From contig JAFAAN010000162.1 of NCBI GenBank assembly GCA_023426545.1, positions 1 through 22,044 on the forward strand: 22,044 nucleotides of DNA, given 5' to 3'. Positions 1 through 7,192 of this stretch are shown here, piece by piece. A program made the translations under genes and the position numbers. The stretch is from Pseudomonadota bacterium. Its GTDB lineage: Bacteria > Myxococcota > Myxococcia > Myxococcales > Myxococcaceae. The stretch's first letter is position 1, and every line of letters begins with the position of its first letter. Below the pieces are notes generated by a model, which had not been told where the DNA came from, did not search any database, and saw only the letters and a program-made list of their open reading frames with translations.

Positions 1-2
1 AC

Positions 3-86
3 AACGAGCACTGGCTACTTGAGCGCCACGACTTCCTTTCGCCGAGTCAGGCCCGGCGGGAGCTGACGCTGAAGCAAGCGGCCTGA
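3..86 (+). CDS. C-terminal fragment of an unidentified ORF (runs off left edge)
   Basis: An open frame enters from the left edge and stops at TGA 84-86. It gives 27 residues ending in SQARRELTLKQAA. I do not recognise the family. The next 120 bases in the same frame look like a transposase tail, so this could be part of the same mobile element (interrupted by the TGA) or the end of a separate accessory gene. Base composition is less GC-rich than in the rest of the window, which fits foreign DNA. The fragment is too short for a functional call. Confidence 0.3.
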   Translation, partial: NEHWLLERHDFLSPSQARRELTLKQAA

Positions 87-206
87 TTACGACCAACCTG
101 GTGTCTCAACAACCTGGTGCGGTACACCATGCATCAACTCCGCCTCGTCCGCTCAGACTTTCATGGGGACTGGAACTACGTCCTCAATCCCAATTCGGAC
201 AAGTAA
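87..206 (+). mobile_element. Probable transposase C-terminal remnant (ISAzo13-like)
   Basis: The frame directly after the TGA at 84-86 stays open to TAA 204-206. It ends in FHGDWNYVLNPNSDK, which resembles the F-H-G-x-W-N-Y ending I associate with ISAzo13/Rhodopirellula-type DDE transposases; that family link is from memory and needs a search. A short ATG frame starts at 129. The stretch is clearly less GC-rich than its surroundings. No catalytic DDE residues or terminal inverted repeat can be seen, because only the end of the element is in view. The right junction probably lies near 206-240, where composition jumps to alanine-codon-rich, very high-GC DNA. Confidence 0.4.
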
Positions 207-213
207 TTTCTGA

Positions 214-687
214 GCGAGCCCTAACTACCGCGCCGCCACCAACGCGGCCCGCACCGCCTTCACCGAGGCGGCCCCGGAGGCCACGCGTGCCGCGGCCAAC
301 CGCGTCGCCACCACCGCCGCCAACGTGGCGCTGGAGGGGGCGTCGCGCCAGGTCGTGCGCCGCGCGGCCGCCGACGTCGCCGAGCGCGGAAGCGAGGGCG
401 CTGCCCGCACCGCCGGCACCGCCGCGCGTGGAGCACTGCAGGGCGGTGGTACGGCGATGGCTCGCGCCGCGGGCCGCTTCGCCCCGGGCCTCAACGCCGC
501 CATCGCCGCGGCGGACACCGCCGCCGCCGTGAACACCATCACGGACCCGAACGCCTCGGCCGGCAAGAAGATTACCGCCGGAGTGACGGCGCTGGGCTCC
601 CTCGCCGCCGCCACCAACATCCCGTTGGTGAGCCAGGGAGGCGCGGTCATCTCGACGGCGTCCAGCTTCCTCGGCTCCTTCTTCTGA
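214..687 (+). pseudogene. Alanine-rich protein, apparently 5'-truncated
   Basis: The frame is open from just after TGA 211-213 to TGA 685-687 and has no ATG before codon 325. The first usable start is GTG 325, which has no Shine-Dalgarno sequence and sits inside a continuous run of similar Ala/Arg/Thr-rich sequence, so the start has probably been lost. The product is about 157 residues. A helical A/R/E/T-rich part (EGASRQVVRRAAADVAERG) is followed by a small-residue hydrophobic tail ending in SSFLGSFF. That tail could insert into a membrane, but no family is recognised. The upstream neighbour is a mobile-element remnant, which supports truncation by insertion. A short functional protein from GTG 325 (120 residues) remains possible. 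Confidence 0.45.
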
Positions 688-708
688 GAGGCGCCGCGTC
701 GTCAGTCC

Positions 709-746
709 CAGCGCTCCGGGGGGGCTTCGGCCCACCTGGAGCGCTG
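709..746 (+). terminator. Strong hairpin with cUUCGg tetraloop
   Basis: Arms CAGCGCTCC (709-717) and GGAGCGCTG (738-746) pair perfectly. Pairing continues inward through 718-720/735-737, skips one G/A mismatch at 721/734, and closes with GGGC/GCCC around a TTCG loop at 726-729. It lies 21 bases after the stop of the alanine-rich frame and 30 bases before the next start. No T-run follows, so this is an intrinsic-terminator-like hairpin without a U-tract. Confidence 0.6.
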
Positions 747-776
747 TGCCATCCGAAGGGGGCCGGAGCGAGAACC

Positions 777-1874
777 ATGACGACCCATGATGAATCGCAG
801 GGGGGCCGCGGTAACGCGCGCTCGCTGGCCGAGCTCCACGCGCTCGGCATCATGAAGAAGATGCCGGCGGCGTTGCAGCTCGACAGCACCGAGCCGGTGG
901 TGCTCCCCACGGTGGAGGCCCCGTCCCTGGAGGGGCTGACGGTGGCCCAGGTGGCGCCCGCCCCGTTGACCGAGCAGGACCTCGTCGAGCGCTTCGACGC
1001 GCTCCGCCGCCAGCACGCCGACGTCCGCGAGCGGCAGCCGGGCGAGGCGGTGGCGCTCGAAGACGACGTGCTGCTGGACGTGCTCGGCTTCGCCCAGGCG
1101 AAGCTGCTGCCCTTCTCCGCCCGGGAGGGCTGGCGGGTGCGCGTCGCGCCGGACCCGGTGCTGCCCGGTTTCTTCGAGGCGCTGGTGGGCGCGAAGGTGG
1201 GGCAGTCCCTCGCCATCGAGCTGACCCTGCCGGAGCACCATCCGGTGGAGGCGCTGCGTGGGCAGCCCGCGCGCTTCCTCGTGGAGGTGAAGGCCGCGCG
1301 CGAGCTGAAGCTGCTGGACGACGACTCCCCCGAGCTGCTGTCGCGGCTGGGCATGGGGTCCATCACGGACGTCATGCGCAAGCTGGGCGACGCGCTGGTC
1401 CAGGAGCGCCTCGCGGAGGGGGAGCGGCTGACCCAGGAGCGCGTCCTGGACCTGCTGGTGGAGCGCACGCCGGTGGCGCTGTCCGCCTCGCTGCTGGACG
1501 AAGAGCTCCGCCGCCGCTGGGCGGAGTCCGAGCGCCCCATCCTCCAGCGCAAGAACTTCCAGCCCGACGAGCTTCAAGAGGCGCTCGACGGGTGGCTGCA
1601 GGACCCGCTCACCCGCATGGACGCGGCGTATCGCCTCACGCTGGCCCTGGCCCTGCGGGCCATCGCCGAGCGCGACGGCATCCAGCCGGACCGCGCCTCC
1701 ACCGAGGCGATGCTGGAGGACCTCGCGAGCGTCACCGGCGTCCCCCGCGAGGAGATGGGGCGCGTGGTGAAGGAGGACGCCGCGCTGGCCCGCCGCCTGT
1801 ATGAGCTGGCGCTGCGCTTCTCCACCATCGACCACGTGATGAAGAAGGTGACGCTGACGCCGCCCTCGGCGTGA
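777..1874 (+). CDS. Trigger-factor-like chaperone/prolyl isomerase, divergent and N-terminally reduced
   Basis: The 365-residue protein looks like the middle and C-terminal parts of trigger factor. Around residues 55-85 is the linker-type helix (LTEQDLVERFDALRRQHADV). Residues about 105-185 resemble the FKBP-type isomerase domain, including LPGFFEALVGAKVGQS and a P-E-H-H segment like that preceding the conserved end of this domain in trigger factor. From about 190 to the end lies the helical substrate-binding region. The usual N-terminal ribosome-docking domain with its G-F-R-x-G-x-x-P signature is absent; the first 50 residues are low-complexity. It may therefore act as a folding helper away from the ribosome, but isomerase activity is doubtful. 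ATG 777 is the first start after the preceding hairpin. The convergent hydrolase ends 3 bases downstream. Confidence 0.75.
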   Translation: MTTHDESQGGRGNARSLAELHALGIMKKMPAALQLDSTEPVVLPTVEAPSLEGLTVAQVAPAPLTEQDLVERFDALRRQHADVRERQPGEAVALEDDVLLDVLGFAQAKLLPFSAREGWRVRVAPDPVLPGFFEALVGAKVGQSLAIELTLPEHHPVEALRGQPARFLVEVKAARELKLLDDDSPELLSRLGMGSITDVMRKLGDALVQERLAEGERLTQERVLDLLVERTPVALSASLLDEELRRRWAESERPILQRKNFQPDELQEALDGWLQDPLTRMDAAYRLTLALALRAIAERDGIQPDRASTEAMLEDLASVTGVPREEMGRVVKEDAALARRLYELALRFSTIDHVMKKVTLTPPSA

Positions 1875-1877
1875 GGC

Positions 1878-2858
1878 TCAGCGTGACTCCAGGGCCAGGG
1901 CGACCATCACCTCGGTGATGTCGCCGGGGTGGTAGCGGGCCAGTCCCGGGAGGCCTCGCAGCGCGGCCTCCGCGTGGTCCATGTCGTCCAGGCGCACCAC
2001 GCGCGCGCCGGGCACCTCCGCGTCCACGGCCGTCACCATGCCATCCGCCTGGTAGCCGTAGCGCTCGTGCAGGTAGCGCTGGAGCGGATACAGCGTGGAG
2101 AGGCGCGACAGCCGCGACGTGGCCAGCGACACGGTGGGGATACCGGCGGGGTAGGGGTGCTCGCGGATGAAGGCCTGCCGCTGGAAGTAGGACAGCTCCT
2201 CCACGGAGCGGGACACGCCGTGGAACAGCAGGGGAAAGGCGAAGTCGATGAGCCGCCGCAGCCGTGGCGTGGTGGCCAGGTCGTGCGCGATGGACGAGCC
2301 GCCATACGGCGCCTGGAGCGTCACCAGCGCGCGCACCACGCGCCGGAGCTCGGGGTAGCGCGCCAGCGTGGCGGTGCACTCCACGCCGCCCTTGCTGTGG
2401 CCCACCATCACCACCGTACGGCCGAAGTGCTCCGCGTCGAGCAGCGCCTCCCGCAGCACCGCCACGTTGTCCGCGAGCAGCCCCTCGGTGTCCACCGCCG
2501 CCTCGCGCACGTCCAGGCCCCGGCGCTCCAGCCGCTGCACGTTGTCCAGCAGGTAGCCGGGCAGCTCGTCGCCCAGCATGCCGCGCACCAGGAGGTACTG
2601 ATGGCGCCGGGCCTCGTCCGGCAGCACCGGCGCGCCCTCGCGCACCTTCGCGAGCAGCGCGCGGAAGCGCGGCGTGACGTCCTCCGGCGGCGGGGACAGG
2701 GCCGCGCGCTGGAGCCAGCCGGCCATGCCGGCGCAGCCGGGGCCCCACCAGCGCCCGGCGGGCGGCAGGCCGCGCAGCGTGCGAGCAAGCCGGGAAACGG
2801 CGCTGGGCGGTGGGGGAGCGGCGCGGGGGTATGGGGGCTCGGGCTGCGACTGCGTCAT
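1878..2858 (-). CDS. Alpha/beta hydrolase (lipase/esterase-like)
   Basis: A 326-residue protein with the nucleophile elbow G-H-S-K-G-G at residues 153-158, which makes Ser155 the likely catalytic serine. The elbow follows a hydrophobic strand (TVVMV). Near the C-terminus, LDDMDHAEAAL offers the probable catalytic His. Such proteins hydrolyse esters or lipids; the substrate cannot be read from sequence. The first 20 residues are proline-rich, with no clear signal peptide, so a start further in is possible. It is convergent with the trigger-factor-like gene (3-base gap) and divergent from the polyamine operon, with which it shares a 128-base upstream region. A much longer frame reads antisense across the next genes on this strand but is a shadow. 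Confidence 0.75.
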   Translation of the reverse strand: MTQSQPEPPYPRAAPPPPSAVSRLARTLRGLPPAGRWWGPGCAGMAGWLQRAALSPPPEDVTPRFRALLAKVREGAPVLPDEARRHQYLLVRGMLGDELPGYLLDNVQRLERRGLDVREAAVDTEGLLADNVAVLREALLDAEHFGRTVVMVGHSKGGVECTATLARYPELRRVVRALVTLQAPYGGSSIAHDLATTPRLRRLIDFAFPLLFHGVSRSVEELSYFQRQAFIREHPYPAGIPTVSLATSRLSRLSTLYPLQRYLHERYGYQADGMVTAVDAEVPGARVVRLDDMDHAEAALRGLPGLARYHPGDITEVMVALALESR

Positions 2859-2891
2859 CTCGGCGCGCAGCGTAGCGGGAAGCGGAAGCGG

Positions 2892-2933
2892 GGCGCCAAC
2901 GCGGAGCGCGGCCCGGCGGCGCGACTTGGCGCC
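2892..2933. promoter_or_regulatory. Divergent upstream region with 8-bp inverted repeat
   Basis: GGCGCCAA (2892-2899) and TTGGCGCC (2926-2933) form a perfect inverted repeat with a 26-base spacer between the divergent hydrolase and speD genes. A weak extended -10-like element, TGCTAAGAA, lies at 2953-2961, ahead of the speD ribosome-binding site. GGCGCC is common in such GC-rich DNA, so an operator role is only a suggestion. Confidence 0.25.
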
Positions 2934-2972
2934 GTACCGGAGGGTGAGCCCGTGCTAAGAAGTCAGCGGACG

Positions 2973-2989
2973 GGAGGATTTCGAAGCTG
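2973..2989 (+). promoter_or_regulatory. Ribosome-binding site pointing to a CTG start
   Basis: GGAGG at 2973-2977 is the only good Shine-Dalgarno sequence in the region. At 9 bases spacing it leads to CTG 2987-2989, with no standard start codon in that frame. Confidence 0.5.
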
Positions 2990-3337
2990 ACCACCGGACA
3001 GGAATGGCTGGTTGACGCCAGCGGCTGCGCACCCGCCAGCCTCAAGGACGCGGCGGCGCTGGCGGCGCTCTTCGAGGAGCTCGTCGTCGTGCTGGACCTG
3101 AAGGTCGTCGGCGCGCCGCAGTGGCACGTGTTCCCTGAGCCCGGCGGCATCACCGGCCTGACGCTGCTGGCCGAGAGCCACCTGGCCATCCACACGTTCC
3201 CGGAGCACGGCTTCGCCGCGCTCAACGTGTACTGCTGCCGCCCGCGCGTGTGTCCGGACTTCCAGGCGCTGCTGGCGCGCCACCTGGGGGCGGCGGCGTG
3301 CGAGGTGCGTGAGCTGAAGCGGGGGGTGATGGCGTGA
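2987..3337 (+). CDS. speD: S-adenosylmethionine decarboxylase proenzyme, probable CTG start
   Basis: It makes decarboxylated S-adenosylmethionine, the aminopropyl donor for spermidine synthesis. Starting at CTG 2987 gives 116 residues. The self-cleavage site is A-E-S-H, with Ser64 becoming the pyruvoyl group, followed by His69 and Cys84. Each is one position after the Ser63/His68/Cys83 of the Thermotoga enzyme, which supports this start. The N-terminal part, GQEWLVDASGC, matches the usual D-x-x-G-C opening of the family. From the in-frame stop at 2945-2947 to GTG 3089 there is no ATG, GTG or TTG in frame, and starting at GTG 3089 would delete the first 34 residues. GGAGG at 2973-2977 lies 9 bases before CTG 2987; ATT 2978 is the other option but is too close. 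The stop overlaps the next start by 4 bases, so this is the first gene of the operon. Confidence 0.85.
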   Translation: MTTGQEWLVDASGCAPASLKDAAALAALFEELVVVLDLKVVGAPQWHVFPEPGGITGLTLLAESHLAIHTFPEHGFAALNVYCCRPRVCPDFQALLARHLGAAACEVRELKRGVMA

Positions 3338-5229
3338 CGCAGGGGAAGTGTCCATCGTGCGGCGCGATGGTGGAGTTCACCGCGGGCTCGGCCCAGGTGG
3401 TGGTGTGCGGCCACTGCCAGACGGTGGTGGCGCGCAAGGGCCTGGACTTCGAGTCCCACGGGAAGATTGGCAGCATCGTCCCCACCGACTCGCCGCTCCA
3501 GCTGGGCGCGGAGGGGCGCTACGGCAGGATGCCGTACACCGTCGTCGGCCACCTCCAGAAGGACCACGGGGAGGGGCCGTGGGACGAGTGGTACGTGGAG
3601 TTCTCGGACGGCCGCACCGGGTGGATCAGCGAGTCCGAGGGCGCCTTCCACTTCATGTTCGACATGGGGCTGGAGGAGGGCGTGGCGCTGGGGGAGCTTC
3701 ACCCGGGCGAGCGGCTGCACCTGAGGCGCCGCGCATGGATTATCGAGGAGCGGGGACACGGGCGTGTGGTGGCCGCCGCGGGTCAGCTCCCCAGCGACGT
3801 GGACCCCACGCAGGACGCCTACTACGTGGACGCCACCGGCCCCAAGGGCGCCTTCCTCACGCTCGACTTCGGCACGCGCGGGCACGACCCCGAGGTCTTC
3901 ATCGGTGAGGCGCTGAAGCTGGAGCAGCTGGGCATTCCGCCCGGGCAGCTGCGCCCCCGCGTGCGCAAGGTGGAGCTCCAGCAGGCGCGCTGCACGCAGT
4001 GCAACGGTCCGCTGGAGCTGCGCGCGCCGGACAAGACGCTGCGCGTGGCGTGTCCCTACTGCGGCGCGCTGCTGAGCGTGCGCGAGGGCAGGCTGTCCTT
4101 CCTGCGCCTGCTGGACAAGCCCGCCCGGGCGCCGCTCATCCCCCTGGGGGCGAAGGGCACGCTGGACGGCACGGAGTGGATCTGCATCGGCTTCCTGATT
4201 CGCTCGTGCACCGTGGAGGGCGTGCGCTACCCGTGGGAGGAGTACCTCCTCTACAACCGCGGCCGTGGCTTCACGTGGCTGATGCAGTCCAATGGCCACT
4301 GGGTGTTCCTCCAGCCGCTGCCCGCCGGCGAGGTCTCCCTGGTACCGGAGGTGTCCGCATTCCACGACGGCCGCCGCTACAAGTGCTTCCAGAGCGTCAC
4401 CGCCGTCACGGAGTCGGTCCAGGGGGAGTTCTACTGGACGGTGAAGGCGGGGGAGCGGGCCACGGCGACGGAGTACGTCGCGGCGCCGTACTCGGTGAGC
4501 GTGGACGCCACCGACGACGAGGTGTCGTACACCTTCGGCGAGTACCTGGAGCCGGAGGTGGTGAAGGATGCCTTCCGGTTGAAGGCGCGCATGCCCCCGC
4601 GCGCGGACGTGGCGCCCAGCCAGCCGAACCCGTACCACGCGGGGCTCCGCTCGTCCCTCAAGTGGATGGGTATCTACATGGTGGCGCTCTTCCTGCTGGC
4701 GGGCATGTTCTCCATGACGGCCGCGAACAGGACGGTGCTGGAGAAGGCGGTGGTGGTGCCCGCGGCGGCCAGCTCGGGGACGCCCTCGGCGATGAGCTTC
4801 AGCGAGCCCTTCGAGCTGTCCGGTCGGGGCAACATGAAGGTGGAGGTCAGCGCGGCGCTCGACAACGACTGGCTGGGCGTGCAGGGCGACCTGGTGAACC
4901 AGGACACGAGCGAGGTGGTCAGCTTCTACGAGGAGCTGAGCTACTACCGGGGGACGTCGGACGGGGAGTACTGGACCGAGGGCAACCTCTCCCGCAGCAC
5001 GTACCTGTCCGCGCTGCCGGCGGGGAAGTACGTGCTGCGCACGACGGCCTCGTTCGAGCCGAAGTCGCTCCGGCCGGTGGCGCGCACCTTCAACGTGAAG
5101 CTCACGCACGACACGCCCAACGCGAGCTGGCTCTGCATGGCGCTGGTCCTGCTGGCGCTGGGCCCGCTGGTGGCGGTGTACCGTTCGAACAGCTTCGAGA
5201 CCCGGCGCTGGGCGGAGAGCAACGTCTAG
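3334..5229 (+). CDS. DUF4178 membrane protein with two zinc ribbons
   Basis: A 631-residue protein starting at GTG 3334, inside the last codons of speD (GTGA overlap), so the two are probably translationally coupled. A zinc ribbon at residues 6-28 (C6-x2-C9...C25-x2-C28) is followed by a first DUF4178-type region (about 45-190, with W-D-E-W-Y-V-E-F and G-W-I-S). A second ribbon (C220, C223, C240, C243) is followed by a second such region (about 265-400, with W-E-E-Y-L-L-Y and T-W-L). One membrane helix lies near 444-464, then an extracytoplasmic-looking region, then a last helix near 598-617. The molecular function of DUF4178 is unknown. Such genes are found with DUF350 and spermidine-synthase-like genes, as here, which suggests a membrane partner of the polyamine enzymes. 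Confidence 0.85.
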   Translation: MTQGKCPSCGAMVEFTAGSAQVVVCGHCQTVVARKGLDFESHGKIGSIVPTDSPLQLGAEGRYGRMPYTVVGHLQKDHGEGPWDEWYVEFSDGRTGWISESEGAFHFMFDMGLEEGVALGELHPGERLHLRRRAWIIEERGHGRVVAAAGQLPSDVDPTQDAYYVDATGPKGAFLTLDFGTRGHDPEVFIGEALKLEQLGIPPGQLRPRVRKVELQQARCTQCNGPLELRAPDKTLRVACPYCGALLSVREGRLSFLRLLDKPARAPLIPLGAKGTLDGTEWICIGFLIRSCTVEGVRYPWEEYLLYNRGRGFTWLMQSNGHWVFLQPLPAGEVSLVPEVSAFHDGRRYKCFQSVTAVTESVQGEFYWTVKAGERATATEYVAAPYSVSVDATDDEVSYTFGEYLEPEVVKDAFRLKARMPPRADVAPSQPNPYHAGLRSSLKWMGIYMVALFLLAGMFSMTAANRTVLEKAVVVPAAASSGTPSAMSFSEPFELSGRGNMKVEVSAALDNDWLGVQGDLVNQDTSEVVSFYEELSYYRGTSDGEYWTEGNLSRSTYLSALPAGKYVLRTTASFEPKSLRPVARTFNVKLTHDTPNASWLCMALVLLALGPLVAVYRSNSFETRRWAESNV

Positions 5230-5261
5230 GATTCCGTCGTCATGCGTGATGGAGACGCGTC

Positions 5262-5423
5262 ATGAAGTGGTTTGGAGGAGTGGTGCTGCTGGCGTACGTG
5301 GCGTTGACGATGTCGGGCTGGTCTCCCTTCACGAAGGAGGAGCGGGACCGGGTGCCTGGCAACGTGCGGCGTGGCCCGGGCGGCGTCCTGCTGTGGACTG
5401 GCGGCTACATGGGAGGGAAGTGA
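5262..5423 (+). CDS. Small membrane protein of the polyamine operon
   Basis: A 53-residue protein from ATG 5262: MKWFGGVVLLAYVALTMSG forms one hydrophobic segment or uncleaved signal, followed by a short charged part and the ending LLWTGGYMGGK. The last base of the preceding DUF4178 gene is 32 bases upstream, and its own stop codon overlaps the DUF350 start (TGATG). A longer frame overlapping it (from 5246) is a shadow joined to the DUF350 frame. Proteins of this size with a Pro-Gly-Gly...Gly-Gly-Lys tail recur beside DUF4178 genes as far as I recall; there is no known function. Position in the operon is the main support. Confidence 0.7.
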   Translation: MKWFGGVVLLAYVALTMSGWSPFTKEERDRVPGNVRRGPGGVLLWTGGYMGGK

Positions 5424-5650
5424 TGTTGTTACTTGGCGCGGTGGTCAGCGTTCAGGGTGTGCTGGCGAGCATCATCTACTCGCTCATCGGACTGGCGGTG
5501 TTCGTGGCGGGCTTCTACGTCATCCGCCTCATCATGCCGTTCGATGTCAACAAGGAGCTGGAGGCGGACCAGAACACGGCGGTGGGCATCGTCATCGGCT
5601 CGTTCATCATCGGCCTGTCCATCATCGTGGCCGCGTCCATCAGCGGATGA
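5423..5650 (+). CDS. DUF350 (YjfL-type) two-helix inner-membrane protein
   Basis: A 75-residue protein from ATG 5423, sharing a base with the stop codon of the preceding small gene. Helix one is about residues 8-31 (LASIIYSLIGLAVFVAGFYV). After the polar N-K-E-L-E-A-D-Q-N-T loop, helix two is about 52-72 (VGIVIGSFIIGLSIIVAAS). The short hairpin with a D/E-x2-N-T loop followed by a glycine-rich helix is typical of DUF350, the family of E. coli YjfL, whose genes occur near polyamine-related ATP-grasp or aminopropyltransferase genes. Function is unknown; an oligomeric membrane channel or anchor is speculation. A 45-base gap leads to the synthase gene. Confidence 0.85.
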   Translation: MLLLGAVVSVQGVLASIIYSLIGLAVFVAGFYVIRLIMPFDVNKELEADQNTAVGIVIGSFIIGLSIIVAASISG

Positions 5651-5695
5651 GCGGCTCGCGCCGCGTGTCCGCGCCTCGTGAAGTGAAGTGACGCC

Positions 5696-7192
5696 TTGAA
5701 CAAGACGCTGCTGTACATCACCGTCATCGTCATCGCGACGTGCGGGCTCATCTACGAGCTCGTCGTCGGGGCGCTCGCGAGCTACCTGCTGGGGGACTCC
5801 GTCACCCAGTTCTCCACCGTCATCGGCGGCTACCTGTTCGCCATGGGCATCGGCAGCTACCTGTCGCGCTACGTCGAGCGCGGGGTGGCGCAGCGCTTCG
5901 TGGAGGTGGAGCTGGCGGTGGCGCTGCTGGGGGGCGTGTGCGCGCCCATGCTGTTCCTCACCTTCACGCTGACGGACCTGTTCCGGGTGGCGCTGTACGG
6001 CAGCGTGATTGCCATTGGCGCGCTGGTGGGCATGGAGATTCCCCTCCTGCTGCGCATCCTGAAGGACCAGCTCAAGTTCAAGGACCTGATCAGCCAGGTG
6101 CTGTCGCTGGACTACGTGGGCGCGCTCGCGGCCAGCGTCGCGTTCCCGCTGCTGCTGGTCCCCAAGCTGGGCCTGGTGCGCACGTCGCTGCTCTTCGGGG
6201 TGCTGAACGCGGCGGTGGCGCTGTGGAGCACCTGGCTGCTGGCGCCGCTGCTGGGCAACCCGCTGCGGCTGCGCATCAAGGCGGTGGGGCTGACCGTGCT
6301 GCTGCTGGTGGGCTTCGTCATGGGCGACCGGCTCACCACCTTCTACGAGGACCAGCTCTACTCGGACGAGGTGGTGCACGCCTCCAGCTCGCCGTACCAG
6401 CGCATCGTCCTCACGCGGGGCAAGCGGGGCTTCTCGCTGTTCCTCAACGGAAACCTCCAGTTTGCCAGTCTGGACGAGTACCGCTACCACGAGTCCCTGG
6501 TGCACCCCGCCATGGTGCGCGCGGGGAAGGTGGAGAACGTGCTCATCCTGGGCGGCGGCGACGGGCTGGCGGCGCGCGAGGTGCTGCGCTACCCGGAGGT
6601 GCGCTCCGTCACCCTGGTGGACCTGGACCCGGCCATGACGGCGCTGGCGTCGCGCTTCGAGGAGCTGGTGAAGCTGAACCGCCACTCGCTGAAGGATCCG
6701 CGGATGCGGGTGGTGAACGCGGACGCCATGCAGTTCCTCACCGAGGGCCACGCGCAGTACGACGTGGTGGTGGTGGACTTCCCGGACCCGAACAACTTCG
6801 CGCTGGGGAAGCTGTACACCACGGGCTTCTACAAACTGCTGAAGCGGCGCATCGCGCCGGACGGCGTGGCGGTGATTCAGAGCACCAGCCCGCTGTTCGC
6901 GCGGCGCTCCTTCTGGTGCGTGGAGACGACGCTGAGGGCCGCTGACTTCTGGACGGAGCCGTACCACGCGCTGGTGCCGTCGTTCGGCGAGTGGGGCTAC
7001 GTGCTGGTAGCGCACGAGACGCCGGGCCGGCACCGGCCGCTGCCCGAGGGGCTGCTCTTCCTGGATGACGCGACCCTGGAGTCGCTCCGCCAGTTCCCTC
7101 CGGACATGGGGCCCCTGCCCGCGGAGGTGAACCGGCTGAACAACCAGGTGCTGGTGCACTACTACGAGGCGGAGTGGCAGCGGTGGAACTGA
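5696..7192 (+). CDS. Membrane-bound spermidine-synthase-like aminopropyltransferase
   Basis: A 498-residue fusion. Residues 1 to about 215 form some seven hydrophobic segments (TLLYITVIVIATCGLIYELV and on to TVLLLVGFVMGD). The rest is a spermidine synthase fold. Seen here: N-L-Q-F-A-S-L-D-E-Y-R-Y-H-E, the S-adenosyl-binding G286-G-G-D-G, the acidic end of the next strand (TLVDLDP), and the catalytic D361-F-P-D364-P in place of the usual D-S-x-D-P, with both aspartates kept. It would transfer the aminopropyl group from the SpeD product to a polyamine acceptor near the membrane; the acceptor is unknown. The start is TTG 5696: a TGA at 5684-5686 in frame excludes anything longer, and no strong ribosome-binding site is visible. 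The stop overlaps the next gene. Confidence 0.88.
   Translation: MNKTLLYITVIVIATCGLIYELVVGALASYLLGDSVTQFSTVIGGYLFAMGIGSYLSRYVERGVAQRFVEVELAVALLGGVCAPMLFLTFTLTDLFRVALYGSVIAIGALVGMEIPLLLRILKDQLKFKDLISQVLSLDYVGALAASVAFPLLLVPKLGLVRTSLLFGVLNAAVALWSTWLLAPLLGNPLRLRIKAVGLTVLLLVGFVMGDRLTTFYEDQLYSDEVVHASSSPYQRIVLTRGKRGFSLFLNGNLQFASLDEYRYHESLVHPAMVRAGKVENVLILGGGDGLAAREVLRYPEVRSVTLVDLDPAMTALASRFEELVKLNRHSLKDPRMRVVNADAMQFLTEGHAQYDVVVVDFPDPNNFALGKLYTTGFYKLLKRRIAPDGVAVIQSTSPLFARRSFWCVETTLRAADFWTEPYHALVPSFGEWGYVLVAHETPGRHRPLPEGLLFLDDATLESLRQFPPDMGPLPAEVNRLNNQVLVHYYEAEWQRWN

Noticed and set aside
101..532. Plus-strand frame of 143 codons, Pro/Arg-rich
   Set aside because: It crosses the change in base composition and is simply another frame of the alanine-rich gene.
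1732..5109. Minus-strand open frame of 1125 codons
   Set aside because: It lies opposite the speD and DUF4178 genes and the hydrolase, is His/Arg/Ala-rich, and has no recognisable motif. It is an antisense shadow produced by high GC.
5429..7159. Minus-strand open frame of 576 codons
   Set aside because: Exactly opposite DUF350 and the membrane synthase; Q/H/R-rich composition is typical of an antisense shadow.
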